Below are positions 36,962-37,057 of a stretch of DNA of 37,057 nucleotides, piece by piece; position 1 is the stretch's first letter; each line of letters begins with the position of its first letter. A model generated the notes under the pieces. It was not told the DNA's origin and made no database searches. It worked only from the letters and a program-made list of their open reading frames with translations. Location of the stretch: the NCBI GenBank assembly GCA_025350325.1, contig JANXYB010000043.1, positions 1-37,057 of the forward strand. The letters are read 5' to 3'. The position numbers and the translations under genes were made by a program. This stretch comes from Acidobacteriaceae bacterium (lineage in GTDB: Bacteria > Acidobacteriota > Terriglobia > Terriglobales > Acidobacteriaceae).

Positions 36962-37057
36962 GTTGGCCATCAGGGTCCCGCCAACATGCGTGCAGTTCGA
37001 GTCTGCGACCCCTCCAACACTACGGAGCAGTCTCTCTTTGTCCTCCGCTAGCGGATC
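36962..37057. repeat. 96-bp inverted repeat, right arm (reaches the window edge)
   Basis: Partner of 36726-36821 in opposite orientation, ending exactly at the last base, so the repeat may be longer. The same frame (MRAVRVCDPSNTTEQSLF) is open on the plus strand here and on the minus strand in the left arm, as the shared sequence requires. It does not resemble any insertion-sequence end that I know. Confidence 0.85.

Noticed and set aside
36991..37014. T-arm-like sequence TGCAGTTCGAGTCTGCG in the right inverted-repeat arm, possible tRNA end
   Set aside because: The T-loop pattern and stem fit, but the acceptor stem partner 60-70 bases upstream does not pair and no anticodon arm can be drawn.

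Overview
The window looks like chromosomal DNA of a GC-rich Acidobacteriota, most likely class Terriglobia (Acidobacteriaceae-like). This rests on overall gene style: paired MacB/FtsX-type permeases, a choice-of-anchor-D (Hydin-like) secreted protein, a fused MFS/spermidine synthase, a TPR-CHAT protein behind an ECF sigma factor, many secreted lipoproteins, and two families of short intergenic repeats. It is inference, not a database match. I saw no rRNA, tRNA, CRISPR array, transposase or phage gene.

Layout. 1-482 (-) is the start of rlmN, cut by the window edge. 630-3516 (+) holds an M16 zinc peptidase, an orphan type IV pilin-like protein and a LolA-type carrier. 3646-6230 (-) is a pair of MacB-like permeases without an ATPase. 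A lipoprotein (6795-7322), a 3-hydroxyacyl-CoA dehydrogenase and a TrbI-like secreted protein follow. Lower glycolysis dominates the middle: eno and gpmI (+) at 9854-12944, then pgk, a Rid-family protein and gap (-) at 21058-23926. Between them lie a membrane-anchored spermidine-synthase-like protein, a small zinc-motif membrane protein, an MBL-fold hydrolase, a LytS-type histidine kinase, ribA, a cupin and an acidic hypothetical protein. 24258-25920 is a short (+) set: P-loop kinase, small unknown, DinB-like protein.

The most unusual part is 26496-33745. An ECF-type sigma factor overlaps by 4 bases (TTGA) a 1239-residue protein that combines two HX3CX2C anti-sigma-like zinc motifs, one membrane helix, TPR-like repeats and a C-terminal CHAT caspase-like protease with a visible His/Cys pair. 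A Tat-exported lipoprotein of unknown family follows 28 bases later, then another lipoprotein. A small signal-peptide protein is divergent from the sigma gene. I read this as a membrane-spanning signalling and protease module in which the anti-sigma and the protease are one polypeptide. Downstream is a secreted three-repeat Hydin-like protein fused to a clan GH-A glycoside hydrolase, and then a 96-bp inverted repeat (92/96 identical) at the right edge.

Non-coding structure: three intergenic palindromes share a GGGTGCCCCA lead (2785, 7389, 11183). Four copies of a GTCATCTTGAGCG-type repeat are present (6378, 6412, 6609, 20860). A hairpin contains the Shine-Dalgarno sequence of the acyl-CoA dehydrogenase gene. 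The eno leader contains short open reading frames placed end to end.
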